Origin: Roseibium algicola
GTDB taxonomy: Bacteria; Pseudomonadota; Alphaproteobacteria; Rhizobiales; Stappiaceae
Reading direction: 5' to 3'
Length of the DNA stretch: 64,000 bases
Assembly (NCBI RefSeq): GCF_001999245.1
Contig: NZ_CP019630.1
Location: 682,001-746,000 of the forward strand
Below the pieces are notes generated by a model. The model was given only the letters and a program-made list of their open reading frames with translations, was not told the origin of the DNA and did no database searches. The position numbers were made by a program, and so were the translations under genes. Shown one piece after another: positions 9,968-18,846 of this stretch (its first letter is position 1; every line of letters begins with the position of its first letter).

Positions 9968-10330
9968 GATTTGCCCAAAGCCTTTCGATCAAAAATTCAT
10001 TTTACAAAACGCGTAAGTAGGTCAGCCAAGTTATTAAAAGGCTTCGAAGGTTCGGGCAATGGCGAAGTCTGTCCGAACCCTCTTGGCCACCTGGAACCGC
10101 GACACTTACAGACGCCACAACACCTAGTACAAAATGGATTACCGCGGCGTGACACGCCAACAGAGCCTCGGAAAGGCCACCGGTCCCCGAACGAAATTCC
10201 AGCTCGTCTGGCCGGGATATCGTATCGGTCCCACAAACGAAAAAGCCACCCGCGTCCTTGTAACGCGGATGGCTGTTTTTCGGATGCCAGGGCAGGTCAT
10301 CAGCCCGGCAAGTTCACTTTCGTCCCCTTG
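9968..10330. other. Intergenic region between epimerase and cysNC, 363 bp
   Basis: Holds the strong two-way terminator at 10240-10280 and, nearer the epimerase, AT-rich sequence with TTATTAAAAGG that probably carries the epimerase promoter on the minus strand. No coding frame supported. Confidence 0.5.
10240..10280. terminator. Rho-independent terminator, probably bidirectional
   Basis: AGCCACCCGCGT (10244-10255) pairs with ACGCGGATGGCT (10263-10274), one wobble pair. The stem is flanked by an A run on its left and GTTTTT on its right, so it works on either strand. On the minus strand it ends the cysQ-cysD-cysNC transcript about 50 bp after the cysNC stop. Confidence 0.85.
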
Positions 10331-12265
10331 TCAGATGCCTCCGCCGTCGGCGGAGAAGCTGTTCAGGAACCCGCGCTTGCGCAGATACTCAACGATCTCC
10401 TCGGCAACTTCTTCCGGTTCCCGGCCGACGTTGCGAATATGAAGTTCCGGATTTTCCGGCGCTTCATAGGGGCTGTCGATACCGGTGAAGTTCTTGATCT
10501 CGCCCCGGTCGGCCTTGGCATAAAGGCCCTTCGGGTCGCGTTTGCGGCATTCCTCGATGGGCGTATCGACAAAGACCTCGATGAACTCACCGTCTTCCAG
10601 GAGGTCGCGCGCCATCTGCCGCTCCGAGCGGAACGGCGAGATGAAGGATACCAGCGTGATCATGCCCGCATCCGCAAAGAGCTTGGCCACCTCGCCGACA
10701 CGGCGGATGTTTTCCACCCGGTCGGCATCGGTAAAGCCCAGGTCCTTGTTGAGGCCGTGGCGGACGTTGTCGCCGTCGAGCGTATAGGTGTGCCGTCCGT
10801 CGACATGCAGTTTCTTTTCGACGATCGACGCGATGGTCGACTTGCCGGACCCGGAGAGGCCGGTGAACCAAAGGACTGCCGGCTTCTGACCGAGTTTTTC
10901 AGACCGGGCGTTCTTGTCGACGTCGAGAGCCTGCCAGTGAATGTTGCTTGCCCGGCGCAGTGCGAACCAGACCATGCCCGCACCAACCGTCGAGTTGCTC
11001 ATTCGGTCGATCAGGATGAAGGAACCGGTCGTGTGGTTGGCCTCATAGGGATCGAACGGCACCGCGGAGGACAGTGAGAAATTGCAGAACGCGATTTCAT
11101 TCAATGCCAGCGTCTTGCCGGCCACATGCTCGAACGTATTGACGTTGATCTTGTGCTTGATTTCGGAGACCGTCGCCGTCACCGTGCGAGTGCCGATCTT
11201 CAGGAGATAGGGCCTGCCCGGCAGCAACGGCTCGTCGGACATCCAGATGACGTGGGCGGCAAACTGGTCGGCAACATCCGGGCGATGTGCGGTCGAGGTC
11301 AGAAGATCGCCGCGGGAGATGTCGATTTCATCTTCCAGCGAAATGGTGACTGCCTCACCGGCCCGGGCGGAGCTGACTTCACCGCTTGCGCCGATGATCG
11401 ACTTCACCCTGGACTGCTTTGCCGGACCGGCAACCACCAGTTCGTCGCCAACCGACACCTGGCCGCTGGCGACCGTACCGGAATAGCCGCGGAAATCGAG
11501 GTTGGGCCGGTTGACCCACTGCACCGGGAAGCGGAACGGGGCTTCCAGCACATGCTCGCCCACCTGAACTGTCTCCAGGTGCTCCAGCAGGGTCGGTCCG
11601 GAATACCAGTCCATCTTGTCGCTGCGCCCGGTGACGTTGTCGCCATAGCGCGCCGACATCGGAATTGCCTGCAGGGTTTCGAAATCGAAGCCGTTGGCAA
11701 AGACCTCGAATTCCTTGCGGATTTCCTCAAATCGTTCCTGAGAATAGCCGACAAGGTCGATCTTGTTGATCGCCAGCACGACGTGGCGGATGCCCAGCAG
11801 CGACGCGATGAACGCGTGGCGACGGGTCTGGACCATCAGGCCGTTGCGGGCATCAACCAGCAGCACGGCAAGATCGGCGGTGGAAGCGCCGGTGGCCATG
11901 TTGCGGGTGTATTGTTCGTGGCCCGGGGTATCGGCAACGATGAACTTGCGCTTTTCGGTCGCAAAGAACCGGTAGGCAACGTCGATGGTGATGCCCTGCT
12001 CGCGCTCGGCCTCAAGACCGTCGACCAGCAGCGCCAGATCGATGTCCTCTCCCACGGTGCCATGCTTTCTGGAATCGCGTTCCAGCGCGGCCAACTGGTC
12101 TTCGAAGATCAGCTTGGTGTCGTAAAGCAGGCGGCCGATCAGGGTCGACTTGCCATCGTCAACGGAACCGCAGGTCAGGAAGCGGAGCTGGTCCTTGCTT
12201 TCCTGTGCCAGGATATATTCGGTGACGGCTGTCTCTGCAGCTTCCTGTATGTTCTCGATCGTCAT
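10331..12265 (-). CDS. cysNC: Bifunctional sulfate adenylyltransferase subunit 1 / APS kinase
   Basis: 644 residues. The N-terminal GTPase half (CysN) has G1 [16 protein letters not shown]3 DTPGHEQY and G4 NKID; it drives APS synthesis with CysD. The C-terminal half (CysC) has Walker [13 protein letters not shown] and the [11 protein letters not shown] motif and phosphorylates APS to PAPS. The start at 12265 gives MTIENIQEA and lies 1 bp after the cysD stop, so the two are translationally coupled. Fusion of the two enzymes is common in alphaproteobacteria and is associated with sulfated lipids or glycans as well as cysteine synthesis. Confidence 0.95.
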   Translation of the reverse strand: MTIENIQEAAETAVTEYILAQESKDQLRFLTCGSVDDGKSTLIGRLLYDTKLIFEDQLAALERDSRKHGTVGEDIDLALLVDGLEAEREQGITIDVAYRFFATEKRKFIVADTPGHEQYTRNMATGASTADLAVLLVDARNGLMVQTRRHAFIASLLGIRHVVLAINKIDLVGYSQERFEEIRKEFEVFANGFDFETLQAIPMSARYGDNVTGRSDKMDWYSGPTLLEHLETVQVGEHVLEAPFRFPVQWVNRPNLDFRGYSGTVASGQVSVGDELVVAGPAKQSRVKSIIGASGEVSSARAGEAVTISLEDEIDISRGDLLTSTAHRPDVADQFAAHVIWMSDEPLLPGRPYLLKIGTRTVTATVSEIKHKINVNTFEHVAGKTLALNEIAFCNFSLSSAVPFDPYEANHTTGSFILIDRMSNSTVGAGMVWFALRRASNIHWQALDVDKNARSEKLGQKPAVLWFTGLSGSGKSTIASIVEKKLHVDGRHTYTLDGDNVRHGLNKDLGFTDADRVENIRRVGEVAKLFADAGMITLVSFISPFRSERQMARDLLEDGEFIEVFVDTPIEECRKRDPKGLYAKADRGEIKNFTGIDSPYEAPENPELHIRNVGREPEEVAEEIVEYLRKRGFLNSFSADGGGI

Positions 12266-12266
12266 C

Positions 12267-13196
12267 TTAGAAATATCCTTCCCGCTTCTTCTTCTCCATC
12301 GACGCACTTTCATCCTTGTCGATGAGGCGGCCCTGGCGTTCGGATGTGCGGGCAATCAGCATTTCGCGGACAATGGCGGGCAGCGTATCGGCATCCGATT
12401 CAATGGCGCCGGTCAGCGGGTAGCAGCCGAGCGTGCGGAAGCGGACCATCTTTTCCTCGATCTCTTCGCCGGGCTGCAGTTTCATGCGGTCGTCGTCGAC
12501 CATGATCAGCATGCCGTCGCGGTTCACGACCGGGCGCTTTGCTGCGAAGTAGAGCGGCACCATCGGGATGTCTTCCGTCAGGATGTACTGCCAGATATCC
12601 AGCTCGGTCCAGTTGGACAGCGGAAACGCACGGATGCTCTCGCCCTTTGCCACACGGGCATTGTAGAGGTTCCACAGTTCCGGCCGCTGGTTCTTCGGGT
12701 CCCAGCCGTGATTGGAATTGCGGAAGGAGAAGACGCGCTCCTTGGCGCGCGACTTTTCCTCGTCCCGGCGCGCGCCGCCGAAGGCGGCATCGAAGCCGTA
12801 TTTGTTCAGCGCCTGTTTCAACGCCTCCGTCTTCATGATGTGCGTATGAACCGAGGAGCCGTGGGAAAACGGGCCGATATTCTTTTCAAGCCCTTCCGGG
12901 TTGGTATGGACGATCAGGTCCATGCCGAGACGCGCGGCGGTCTCGTCACGGAAGGTGATCATGTCCCGGAATTTCCAGGTCGTATCCACATGCAGCAACG
13001 GAAACGGCGGCTTGGACGGATAGAACGCCTTCATCGCCAGGTGCAGCATGACGCCGGAGTCCTTGCCGATGGAATAGAGCATCACCGGATTGGAGAATTC
13101 GGCCGCGACTTCGCGGATGATGTGGATGCTTTCTGCTTCCAGCCGCTTCAGATTGCTGAGGCGCTCGGGCGAGATCCCGTGAGATTGCATGTTCAT
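12267..13196 (-). CDS. cysD: Sulfate adenylyltransferase subunit 2
   Basis: 309-residue ATP-PP-loop-type subunit that makes APS from sulfate and ATP. The PP-motif region is [30 protein letters not shown] and the [12 protein letters not shown] segment are typical. I use the ATG at 13196 (MNMQSHGIS); upstream in-frame sequence is Arg-rich and unconserved. It sits 1 bp ahead of cysNC and 81 bp after cysQ on the same strand. Confidence 0.95.
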   Translation of the reverse strand: MNMQSHGISPERLSNLKRLEAESIHIIREVAAEFSNPVMLYSIGKDSGVMLHLAMKAFYPSKPPFPLLHVDTTWKFRDMITFRDETAARLGMDLIVHTNPEGLEKNIGPFSHGSSVHTHIMKTEALKQALNKYGFDAAFGGARRDEEKSRAKERVFSFRNSNHGWDPKNQRPELWNLYNARVAKGESIRAFPLSNWTELDIWQYILTEDIPMVPLYFAAKRPVVNRDGMLIMVDDDRMKLQPGEEIEEKMVRFRTLGCYPLTGAIESDADTLPAIVREMLIARTSERQGRLIDKDESASMEKKKREGYF

Positions 13197-13277
13197 GTTC
13201 GCTTTTCCGTTTGGCCGGCGAACCGGCCGTATCAATCGTTCGGCACGGGCCAACTGCCCGCGCAATTTTGCAAATCG

Positions 13278-14120
13278 TCAGGCAGCGGGCGCGACATCCC
13301 GCAGGAGGTTCCTGCACCCGGCTGCCAGAAAAAACGGGTTCCGCAGGTCGTCCTTGCGGGCGTTTTCCGGCACCCGGTAGACAAAGTCCTCACCGGTTGA
13401 AGCCAGAACGACCGCCCCGCCGGCGGCGCGTACAACTGCATCACCGGCGGCAATGTCCCATTGCATCGTGGGTGCAAGACGGGGATAGAAATCGGCCCGG
13501 CCGGCGGCCACCCAGCACAGCTTCAGCGACGAGCCGACGTTAAGCTGCTCGGCGACACTCAGCCGTGAAATCAGGGCAGAGGTTTCTTCCGAAAGATGAG
13601 AGCGGCTGGCGAGCACGCTGATACCATCCACCGGCGGCGTGCGAACGGAGATGGGCGCAACATCGCTGATGCCGCCGTTCGCGATGGTTCCCTTGAAGGC
13701 CCTGGTTTCGGTTTTGCCGTTTTCCCGGAATTCCCCACCCCAATAGATCTCTTCGAGGGCTGGCGCGGAAACCACGCCGAACACCGGGCGGCCATCCTCG
13801 ATCAGGGCGATGTTGACGGTGAACTCGCCGTTCTTCTTCAGGAATTCCTTAGTTCCGTCGAGCGGGTCGACCAGGAAGTACCGCGCACCTGCCGCAGGCA
13901 GCTTGCCGGCTTCGACCGCTTCTTCGGCCACCACCGGAATGTCGGGGAACTTTTCCGCAAGGCCCGCGAGAATGATTTCCTCGGCTGCCGCGTCGGCCTT
14001 GGTCACCGGAGACCCGTCGACCTTGTTCTCGACCTCGAAAGGTTCCGCGTAGATTTTGAGGATTTCCTCTCCGGCCCTCAGGGCCAGCAGGTTCAAGAAA
14101 GATATCTGGTCTTCAGTCAT
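13278..14120 (-). CDS. cysQ: 3'(2'),5'-bisphosphate nucleotidase
   Basis: 280-residue Mg-dependent, Li-sensitive phosphatase of the inositol monophosphatase fold that recycles PAP formed after sulfate transfer. Metal-binding motifs VAEEAVEAG, the DPLDGTKEF block and WDIAAGDAVVRAAGG are present. It is the first gene of cysQ-cysD-cysNC, which fits PAPS usage by sulfotransferases or reductase. Confidence 0.93.
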   Translation of the reverse strand: MTEDQISFLNLLALRAGEEILKIYAEPFEVENKVDGSPVTKADAAAEEIILAGLAEKFPDIPVVAEEAVEAGKLPAAGARYFLVDPLDGTKEFLKKNGEFTVNIALIEDGRPVFGVVSAPALEEIYWGGEFRENGKTETRAFKGTIANGGISDVAPISVRTPPVDGISVLASRSHLSEETSALISRLSVAEQLNVGSSLKLCWVAAGRADFYPRLAPTMQWDIAAGDAVVRAAGGAVVLASTGEDFVYRVPENARKDDLRNPFFLAAGCRNLLRDVAPAA

Positions 14121-14425
14121 TGATGCCTCAATTCGCGCCGGGAAATATTGCCCCCCGCGCTGTCCGCCCGCGTGGCTGTCCCGTAAATAGAAAGGTACAG
14201 TGTATCAATTCAAGGAATGGTGTTCCACGTTTTCGCCTGAATACAAAAAGCTCAGGTTTCTCTGACCGTCGCAAGGGAGCTTTTGTTGCTCCCAACATGG
14301 TCCTATGCCGGGCTTTACCTGACTGATCCATACGTGGATTCACCGATTGGCAAGGGCTTTGCGCCTAAACTTACCCCAAATGGGGGTTAAAGTGCCCTTG
14401 GACACCATGAGAATGCGAGAAACCC
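14121..14425. other. Divergent intergenic region cysQ / PilZ gene, 305 bp
   Basis: Must hold the minus-strand promoter for cysQDNC and the plus-strand promoter for the PilZ gene. I see no coding frame and no clear operator; AATACAAAAAGCTCAGG near 14239 is the most AT-rich part. Confidence 0.45.
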
Positions 14426-14935
14426 ATGTCGGACGCCAAACCATTTCCGCACGCACCCGCGGATGAGAGCGCCAGCGAACAGATGCCGCGGGAGCGGCGG
14501 GCACGCGTGTTCAAGAAAGGCAAGATGGTCTTTCAAAACGGACTGAGATCCATTCCCTGCATGGTGCGCAACATCTCCGAAGGCGGCGCTTTGCTGGAAT
14601 TCGAGCAGGCCTACATGCTGCCCAAGGAATTCGACCTTCATATCGACCTGGAAGACTATGAAGTCACCTGCGAACGCCGCTGGGAGGAAGGCCTTCGCTG
14701 CGGCGTCCAGTTCATCGGCGAGAAACGGCATGTTGCCGCGCAGCGCGCGCAGGTGCTGAAAAGCTCCGAAGAAGCTCTGAGAAGCGAACTCGACGAGCGC
14801 CGCGACAGCCCGGACAACTTTTTCCAGCGCCGCCACCAGGACGAACCGCATGCCGACGAGCGCACCTCCGTGCGCCGCAACCGGCAGGACGCAAGTGCCG
14901 GCGCCGGCAAGCCGACCTTCGGCAAGAGGCGTTGA
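14426..14935 (+). CDS. PilZ-domain protein, candidate c-di-GMP receptor
   Basis: 169 residues. RERRARVF (the RxxxR arm) and VRNISEGGALLEF (the D/NxSxxG motif) are the c-di-GMP-binding pair of PilZ domains, spaced as expected, with GVQFIG closing the beta barrel. The C-terminal 60 residues are charged and low in order. It probably regulates motility or surface polysaccharide by binding c-di-GMP; the target is unknown. Single gene. Confidence 0.8.
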   Translation: MSDAKPFPHAPADESASEQMPRERRARVFKKGKMVFQNGLRSIPCMVRNISEGGALLEFEQAYMLPKEFDLHIDLEDYEVTCERRWEEGLRCGVQFIGEKRHVAAQRAQVLKSSEEALRSELDERRDSPDNFFQRRHQDEPHADERTSVRRNRQDASAGAGKPTFGKRR

Positions 14936-15125
14936 TACGCTGCGCGCGGCGAAATACGTCAGATGCCCTTTCTCTTCGCGGTGCTCGACAGACAGCCAGC
15001 AAGTGCACCCTGCCGCCCAAGGCAGAATGCCTGCTTCCACGCCAGCGCTCAAAATTCCTGGATATGATCCGCCTCCCAGTCGTACCCTTTGAAGATCACG
15101 CCAAGGCGTGTTTCGAACCCGGATC

Positions 15126-15677
15126 ATGACCAGGAAACAGCCCGTGGCGACCACCCTCTACGACATGAGCGTGCCAACCTTCCTGCAAACGGCACGCGCC
15201 GTCAGCGGGTTTCTTCAAAAGGCGGCAATCCATTGCCAGCAGACAGGCACCGATCCGGACGACTTCGCGACCGCGCGGCTTTATCCGGACATGGCTCAGT
15301 TCTGGTTTCAGATCGAGTGCGTCGACAATTTTTCCGTCTGGGGCCTGGAAGCAATGAGAACGGGTGCCTTCACCCCGCCGCCGCTTGTCGGACCAGCCCC
15401 ATATGCGGCTCTGCAGGACCGGATCGCGCAGACAGTGACACGCTTGGAGGCCTATACGCCTGCCGAGGTAAACGACTGGTCGGGCCGGCCTCTCGACCTT
15501 GATCTGGTTCACATCAGCCCCGCGCCGATGCCCCTGACATCGGAGACCTTTCTCCTGTCCTTCCTGCTGCCGAACTTTCATTTCCACGCTGTCACCGCCT
15601 ACGACATCCTGCGCACGCGCGGCGTGCCGATCGGCAAGCGCGACTATGAAGGCCAGTTGCGGACGAGGCCGGACTGA
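15126..15677 (+). CDS. DUF1993 family protein
   Basis: 183 residues, helical, resembling the DinB-like DUF1993 family: LYDMSVPTFLQTARAVSGFL at the N-terminus, ARLYPDMAQFWFQIE, and FLLPNFHFHAVTAYDILRTRG near the end. Function of the family is unknown. The ATG at 15126 is used; a GTG 18 bp upstream is an equal alternative. Confidence 0.75.
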   Translation: MTRKQPVATTLYDMSVPTFLQTARAVSGFLQKAAIHCQQTGTDPDDFATARLYPDMAQFWFQIECVDNFSVWGLEAMRTGAFTPPPLVGPAPYAALQDRIAQTVTRLEAYTPAEVNDWSGRPLDLDLVHISPAPMPLTSETFLLSFLLPNFHFHAVTAYDILRTRGVPIGKRDYEGQLRTRPD

Positions 15678-15787
15678 CGGCCCTTGACCTCACCCTCACC
15701 GGCAGAAACGAACAGGCGGGCCAACTGGAAAGCCGCGCAGGCAATTCATCCAGTTTCAGAGCCGATTTCAAGACAACTGCGCAAACA

Positions 15788-15824
15788 GATATGGCCCACC
15801 GGGCAAAACCCGGCAGGCCATATC
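15788..15824 (-). terminator. Strong stem-loop after the GST gene
   Basis: GATATGGCC (15788-15796) pairs with GGCCATATC (15816-15824), and inside it CCGGG pairs with CCCGG around an AAAA-type loop. On the minus strand it lies just past the GST stop, but the following sequence (TGTTTGC) is only weakly T-rich. Confidence 0.45.
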
Positions 15825-15846
15825 GTCAGCGGAGGTTCAAAACCTC

Positions 15847-16443
15847 TCAGGCCGCCTGGCGTTCACGCTCCAGCGTCCGCACGGTGGCCGGGCGTTCGCT
15901 GCACCGCTTCACCCAGTCACGGATCGCCTCGTTGTCCGGCAACATGTCGGGCAGCCACAGGAACGGACCGCTGCACAACAGGTCGACGGCGGAATAGGTT
16001 TCGCCCAGCAGGTAAGGCTGCTTTTCCAGCGTTTCCGCCAGCCGCGCGACCATCGTGTCGAAATCGCGCAGGCTCGCCTCCACGGCCGGATGCGTAAACT
16101 GGGCGAATTTCAGGATGATGACCGGCTCCATCACGCCCTGATAGTAGAACAGCCAGGACAGATACTCTCCGCGCCCCGGCTGGCCTTCGATCGGCCCAAG
16201 CCCGGCTTCGGGAAACTTGTCGGTAAGATAAAGCATGATCGCGCCGCGCTCGCGGATCCCCTCGGCACCATCCACCAGGTAGGGCACCTTCTTTTCCGGA
16301 TGCGGGTTGGATGCATCCGGCCCGCCCGAGCCATCCTGCCGGCGAACCGTCACTTCCTTCACCTCGACGTCGGCTCCCAGCTCTTCGATCAGGGTCACGA
16401 TCGCCGAAGACCGGCTGTTGGGAGAATGGTAAAGCGTCATCAT
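15847..16443 (-). CDS. Glutathione S-transferase family protein
   Basis: 198 residues. The thioredoxin-like N-terminal domain (MMTLYHSPNSRSSAIVTLIE) contains VPYLVDGAEGIRERGAIMLYL, matching the cis-Pro and glutathione-binding Glu/Ser region. The helical C-terminal domain holds YLLGETYSAVDLL. The ATG at 16443 follows AGGAG at 8 nt. It is divergent from a WYL regulator that may control it. Substrate unknown. Confidence 0.85.
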   Translation of the reverse strand: MMTLYHSPNSRSSAIVTLIEELGADVEVKEVTVRRQDGSGGPDASNPHPEKKVPYLVDGAEGIRERGAIMLYLTDKFPEAGLGPIEGQPGRGEYLSWLFYYQGVMEPVIILKFAQFTHPAVEASLRDFDTMVARLAETLEKQPYLLGETYSAVDLLCSGPFLWLPDMLPDNEAIRDWVKRCSERPATVRTLERERQAA

Positions 16444-16515
16444 GGGAAAGCTCCTTTTCTTTGTGATGCCAAAGGTATAGCTTCCCCCTGCTGACAATTT
16501 ACGGCAGGAGCAAAA

Positions 16516-17235
16516 ATGGCCCGCATGGACAGGCTGATGCGCCTGATGGATACCCTCAGGCGCCTACCTCAACCGGTCACCGCCGCGCGCCTTTCCGAAG
16601 AGACCGGCGTATCCCTGCGCCAGCTCTACCGCGACATCGCCACCTTGCGTGCGGGCGGCGCCTTGATCGACGGGGCCGCGGGCGTCGGCTACACCTTGAC
16701 GGAAGATCCCGTGCTGCCGCCGCAGAGTTTCTCCCGGCTGGAAATCGAGGCGCTGATGCTGGCGCAAAGCGGGCTGGACCAGATCGGCGACGAGACACTG
16801 AAAAAGGCCGGCCGCAACGCCATGGCCCGCATCATCGCCACCCTGCCCGACCGGCAGGCGCGCCAGGCCATGCACACGGTGATGCGCAGCTGGCGGCAAC
16901 CGGACAAGCGCCCGCCGGTGACGGTGGATCTTGACCTGTTGCGCGAGGCCTGCTGGGAGGAGTTCAGCGTGATCATCACCTATCGCGACCTGCAGGAGCG
17001 GACGACCACAAGGGAAATCTGGCCGATGGGTCTTTCCTACAGCGAAACCTCGCTGCTGCTGCTCGCCCATTGCCGCCTCCGGCAAGACTACCGCCACTTC
17101 CACGTCAGCCGGATCGCCTCACTGGCGCCCGGCACCGAAAGCTTCCGCCCCAACCGGGTGGCCCTGCTCCGCGACTACATCCAGCAACGGGGATATGACC
17201 GGAACAGGTCACCTCAGCGCGGTGAAGTTGGGTAA
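16516..17235 (+). CDS. YafY-type transcriptional regulator (HTH plus WYL domain)
   Basis: 239 residues. The N-terminal helix-turn-helix (LMRLMDTLRRLPQPVTAARL, then SLRQLYRDIATLRAGG) is of the DeoR/HTH_11 kind. The C-terminal half is WYL-like, with WPMGLSYSETSLLLLAHCR and FHVSRIASL. Such proteins act as ligand-sensing repressors. Divergent to the GST gene with 72 bp between, so local control is likely. It marks the last normal chromosomal gene before the toxin/immunity region. Confidence 0.8.
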   Translation: MARMDRLMRLMDTLRRLPQPVTAARLSEETGVSLRQLYRDIATLRAGGALIDGAAGVGYTLTEDPVLPPQSFSRLEIEALMLAQSGLDQIGDETLKKAGRNAMARIIATLPDRQARQAMHTVMRSWRQPDKRPPVTVDLDLLREACWEEFSVIITYRDLQERTTTREIWPMGLSYSETSLLLLAHCRLRQDYRHFHVSRIASLAPGTESFRPNRVALLRDYIQQRGYDRNRSPQRGEVG

Positions 17236-17437
17236 AGTGCGAATTGGAAACGGACTAACCTCAAAACGGGGAAATTTCGGGGGAGCGGGTCAGGTGCATT
17301 GCGAGCTGAAAGGTGCAACGAGATTTACCGGGCCCGATGAGCTGGACTGCCTCTTGCACCGGCACCTTAAGTGCTATGATGCGGTTGTTAGAAGCTGCAA
17401 AGATGGGAGCCAGACACCCCAGCAGGCCCTGATAGAT

Positions 17438-17845
17438 TCACACTAGACCTACGACTTGAGAAATGTCGCGCCATTTTATTTCTTTCGGGAGCGCCTCTCC
17501 ATCAAAGAAGGCTTTAAACACCGCAACTACGTCATCTATGAAAAGGACTTCGTCAGGCCATATAGTCAATTTCCCCCCCCCAAACATTAGAGTTTGTTCG
17601 CCCTCAAAAGGTACTTTAGCTTGTCCCAAGTGAGCGCGCCAATGCTTGGAAGCTTGCGGGTCTCGCATTTCCAACACACAGGTTACTCCGCCACCAGCAA
17701 CCTGCAGATAAGGGCCATCTTGCCTCGTTAAGCTTGCATATGACTGTGGGCCGTAGCTCCTCAGTTTTCGCAAAGTCTTTTCAACTTCGGAGAAGATCGA
17801 AACCTGTACAGGGCTTTTCTTTTCGACTTCTAGAAGCATGTTCAT
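17438..17845 (-). CDS. Orphan immunity protein, Imm1-like
   Basis: 135 residues with no signal peptide. The closing VVAVFKAFFDGEALPKEIKW followed by RDIS resembles the Imm1 pattern of an acidic helix then (L)P-x-x-x-W. Imm1 proteins typically neutralise deaminase-type toxins. The ATG overlaps the stop of an upstream toxin-tail frame (ATGA), so it was made together with that toxin. A run of nine G (coding strand; 17573-17581) encodes the middle Gly-Gly-Gly and is a possible slippage site. Family assignment is by eye. Confidence 0.65.
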   Translation of the reverse strand: MNMLLEVEKKSPVQVSIFSEVEKTLRKLRSYGPQSYASLTRQDGPYLQVAGGGVTCVLEMRDPQASKHWRAHLGQAKVPFEGEQTLMFGGGKLTIWPDEVLFIDDVVAVFKAFFDGEALPKEIKWRDISQVVGLV

Positions 17846-18099
17846 GGTAGATAGATCGTTATGTTGCCAACCACTTTTTCACCTGCAAGTTTGCCGATAC
17901 CGTCTGCTCCAAACCTGTTAATGAACATATCGTTAAGGTTTTGTTGAGGGCTTTTCGTTGCTCCACCGTGAATAGCCCCAAACTGATAAAGCACATAGTC
18001 TGCGCGTGTGCTGGCGTAATAATCCAGTCGAACAGGTTCCAGCCCTGCTTCTGGCTCAGACCAGATATTAAGTAAATTTATGTAAAAAATTTGATTAAT
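17842..18099 (-). pseudogene. 3' tail of a lost polymorphic toxin (orphan CdiA-CT remnant)
   Basis: An 85-residue frame without a start codon, opened by TGA at 18100-18102 and ending with TGA that overlaps the Imm1-like start. It reads ...RLDYYASTRADYVLYQFGAI, then KSPQQNLNDMFINRFG and ends VVGNITIYLP. The position immediately before an immunity gene is that of a toxin C-terminus. No catalytic motif recognised, so the toxin class is open. Probably not translated on its own. Confidence 0.55.
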
Positions 18100-18166
18100 T
18101 CACATACTATCTAGATTCCACAGAAATTCCACAGTGCCTTGGATTGATTTTGATATGGCATTGTTA

Positions 18167-18496
18167 TTATTTAGACCTGCCTTCCAACAACTTTTCCAAT
18201 TTGGATATTGAAATACCTGGACAACCCGCCAATTTCCAAGCGTTGAAATATTCAGGATAACTCGAAAGAATATATCCATCCTCCTTTACTGATTTTTCCT
18301 CGTCGCAATAGCCAAATTTTTTCATAAACTGCAGGTGACTTAATGCCATCCCTCTGAGCCGTGAGGAGTTCATATCCATTTTCTTGAACGCCTTCTCGTC
18401 TGCGTACTGGCTTTCTCCTGTCATCATCCCAATTAAGTCGTCGACAAGGCCCAGTTCGAGAGCACGATCAATCAGTTTTTCTTCGACAAGGCTCAT
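18167..18496 (-). CDS. Orphan immunity protein candidate, unknown family
   Basis: 109 residues, soluble and mostly helical (MSLVEEKLIDRALELGLVDD), ending SISKLEKLLEGRSK. I recognise no family. The immunity role is inferred only from position: its ATG lies 2 bp after the stop of a short toxin-tail frame, as for its neighbours. Confidence 0.55.
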   Translation of the reverse strand: MSLVEEKLIDRALELGLVDDLIGMMTGESQYADEKAFKKMDMNSSRLRGMALSHLQFMKKFGYCDEEKSVKEDGYILSSYPEYFNAWKLAGCPGISISKLEKLLEGRSK

Positions 18497-18498
18497 CT

Positions 18499-18594
18499 CT
18501 AATATCCGAACTTAAAATATAACGCGCCATCTACTTCAACTTTGGTAATATCTAATGTCTTCATAGTTTTCCCAAGGGCGTTCCCCAAGCCGCA
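18499..18594 (-). pseudogene. Short 3' tail of a lost toxin
   Basis: A 31-residue frame opened by TGA and ending TAG 2 bp before the immunity start. It reads ...KTMKTLDITKVEVDGALYF and ends KFGY. It is too short to classify. In a different frame, sequence continues directly from the duplicated cdiA block at 18694-18779, so the junction between block and tail is frame-shifted or rearranged. Confidence 0.45.
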
Positions 18595-18693
18595 TCAAGC
18601 AGACTTAATCCACAACGAGAAAGCTTCGGATAAGATGGCGTATCAGGGTCAGCTGAATATCGTGACCTGAGACCCGAGTTTCTGCCGGTTTGG

Positions 18694-18779
18694 CGCGCGC
18701 CCTTCAGGGCAAGGTCCCGGCCGGTTTCGACCGACACGTTGCCGCCCGCCGTGACATCCGTATTGGTTTGATAGGTCTC
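18694..18779 (-). repeat. Duplicated cdiA block B (about 86 bp)
   Basis: Aligns without gaps to 24868-24953 in cdiA (constant offset 6174) with about five mismatches counted by eye. In the cdiA frame it encodes TNTDVTAGGNVSVETGRDLA followed by LKGAR. The frame has an in-frame TAA upstream and no start, so it is a fragment. It begins exactly where block A (19516-19989) would end in the parent gene. Confidence 0.85.
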
Positions 18780-18846
18780 CGCGTGCTCATAGGGGCACTT
18801 TTAGCTCGGGCTCAGGTCAGCAGTCTGTTTTACTGATTCAATCCCT

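Noticed and set aside
8951..12325. Long plus-strand frames opposite the epimerase and cysNC
   Set aside because: Conserved enzymes with full motif sets lie on the minus strand; the plus-strand frames are shadows.
14850..15092. Small plus-strand frame between PilZ and DUF1993 genes
   Set aside because: It overlaps the PilZ gene in another frame and shows no ribosome binding site or conserved pattern.
17236..17437. Possible IS end between the WYL gene and the Imm1-like gene
   Set aside because: The stretch (CTAACCTCAAAACGGGG, GGTGCATTGCGAGCTGAAAGG) looks foreign and reminded me of IS flanks, but there is no terminal inverted repeat or transposase frame to support it.
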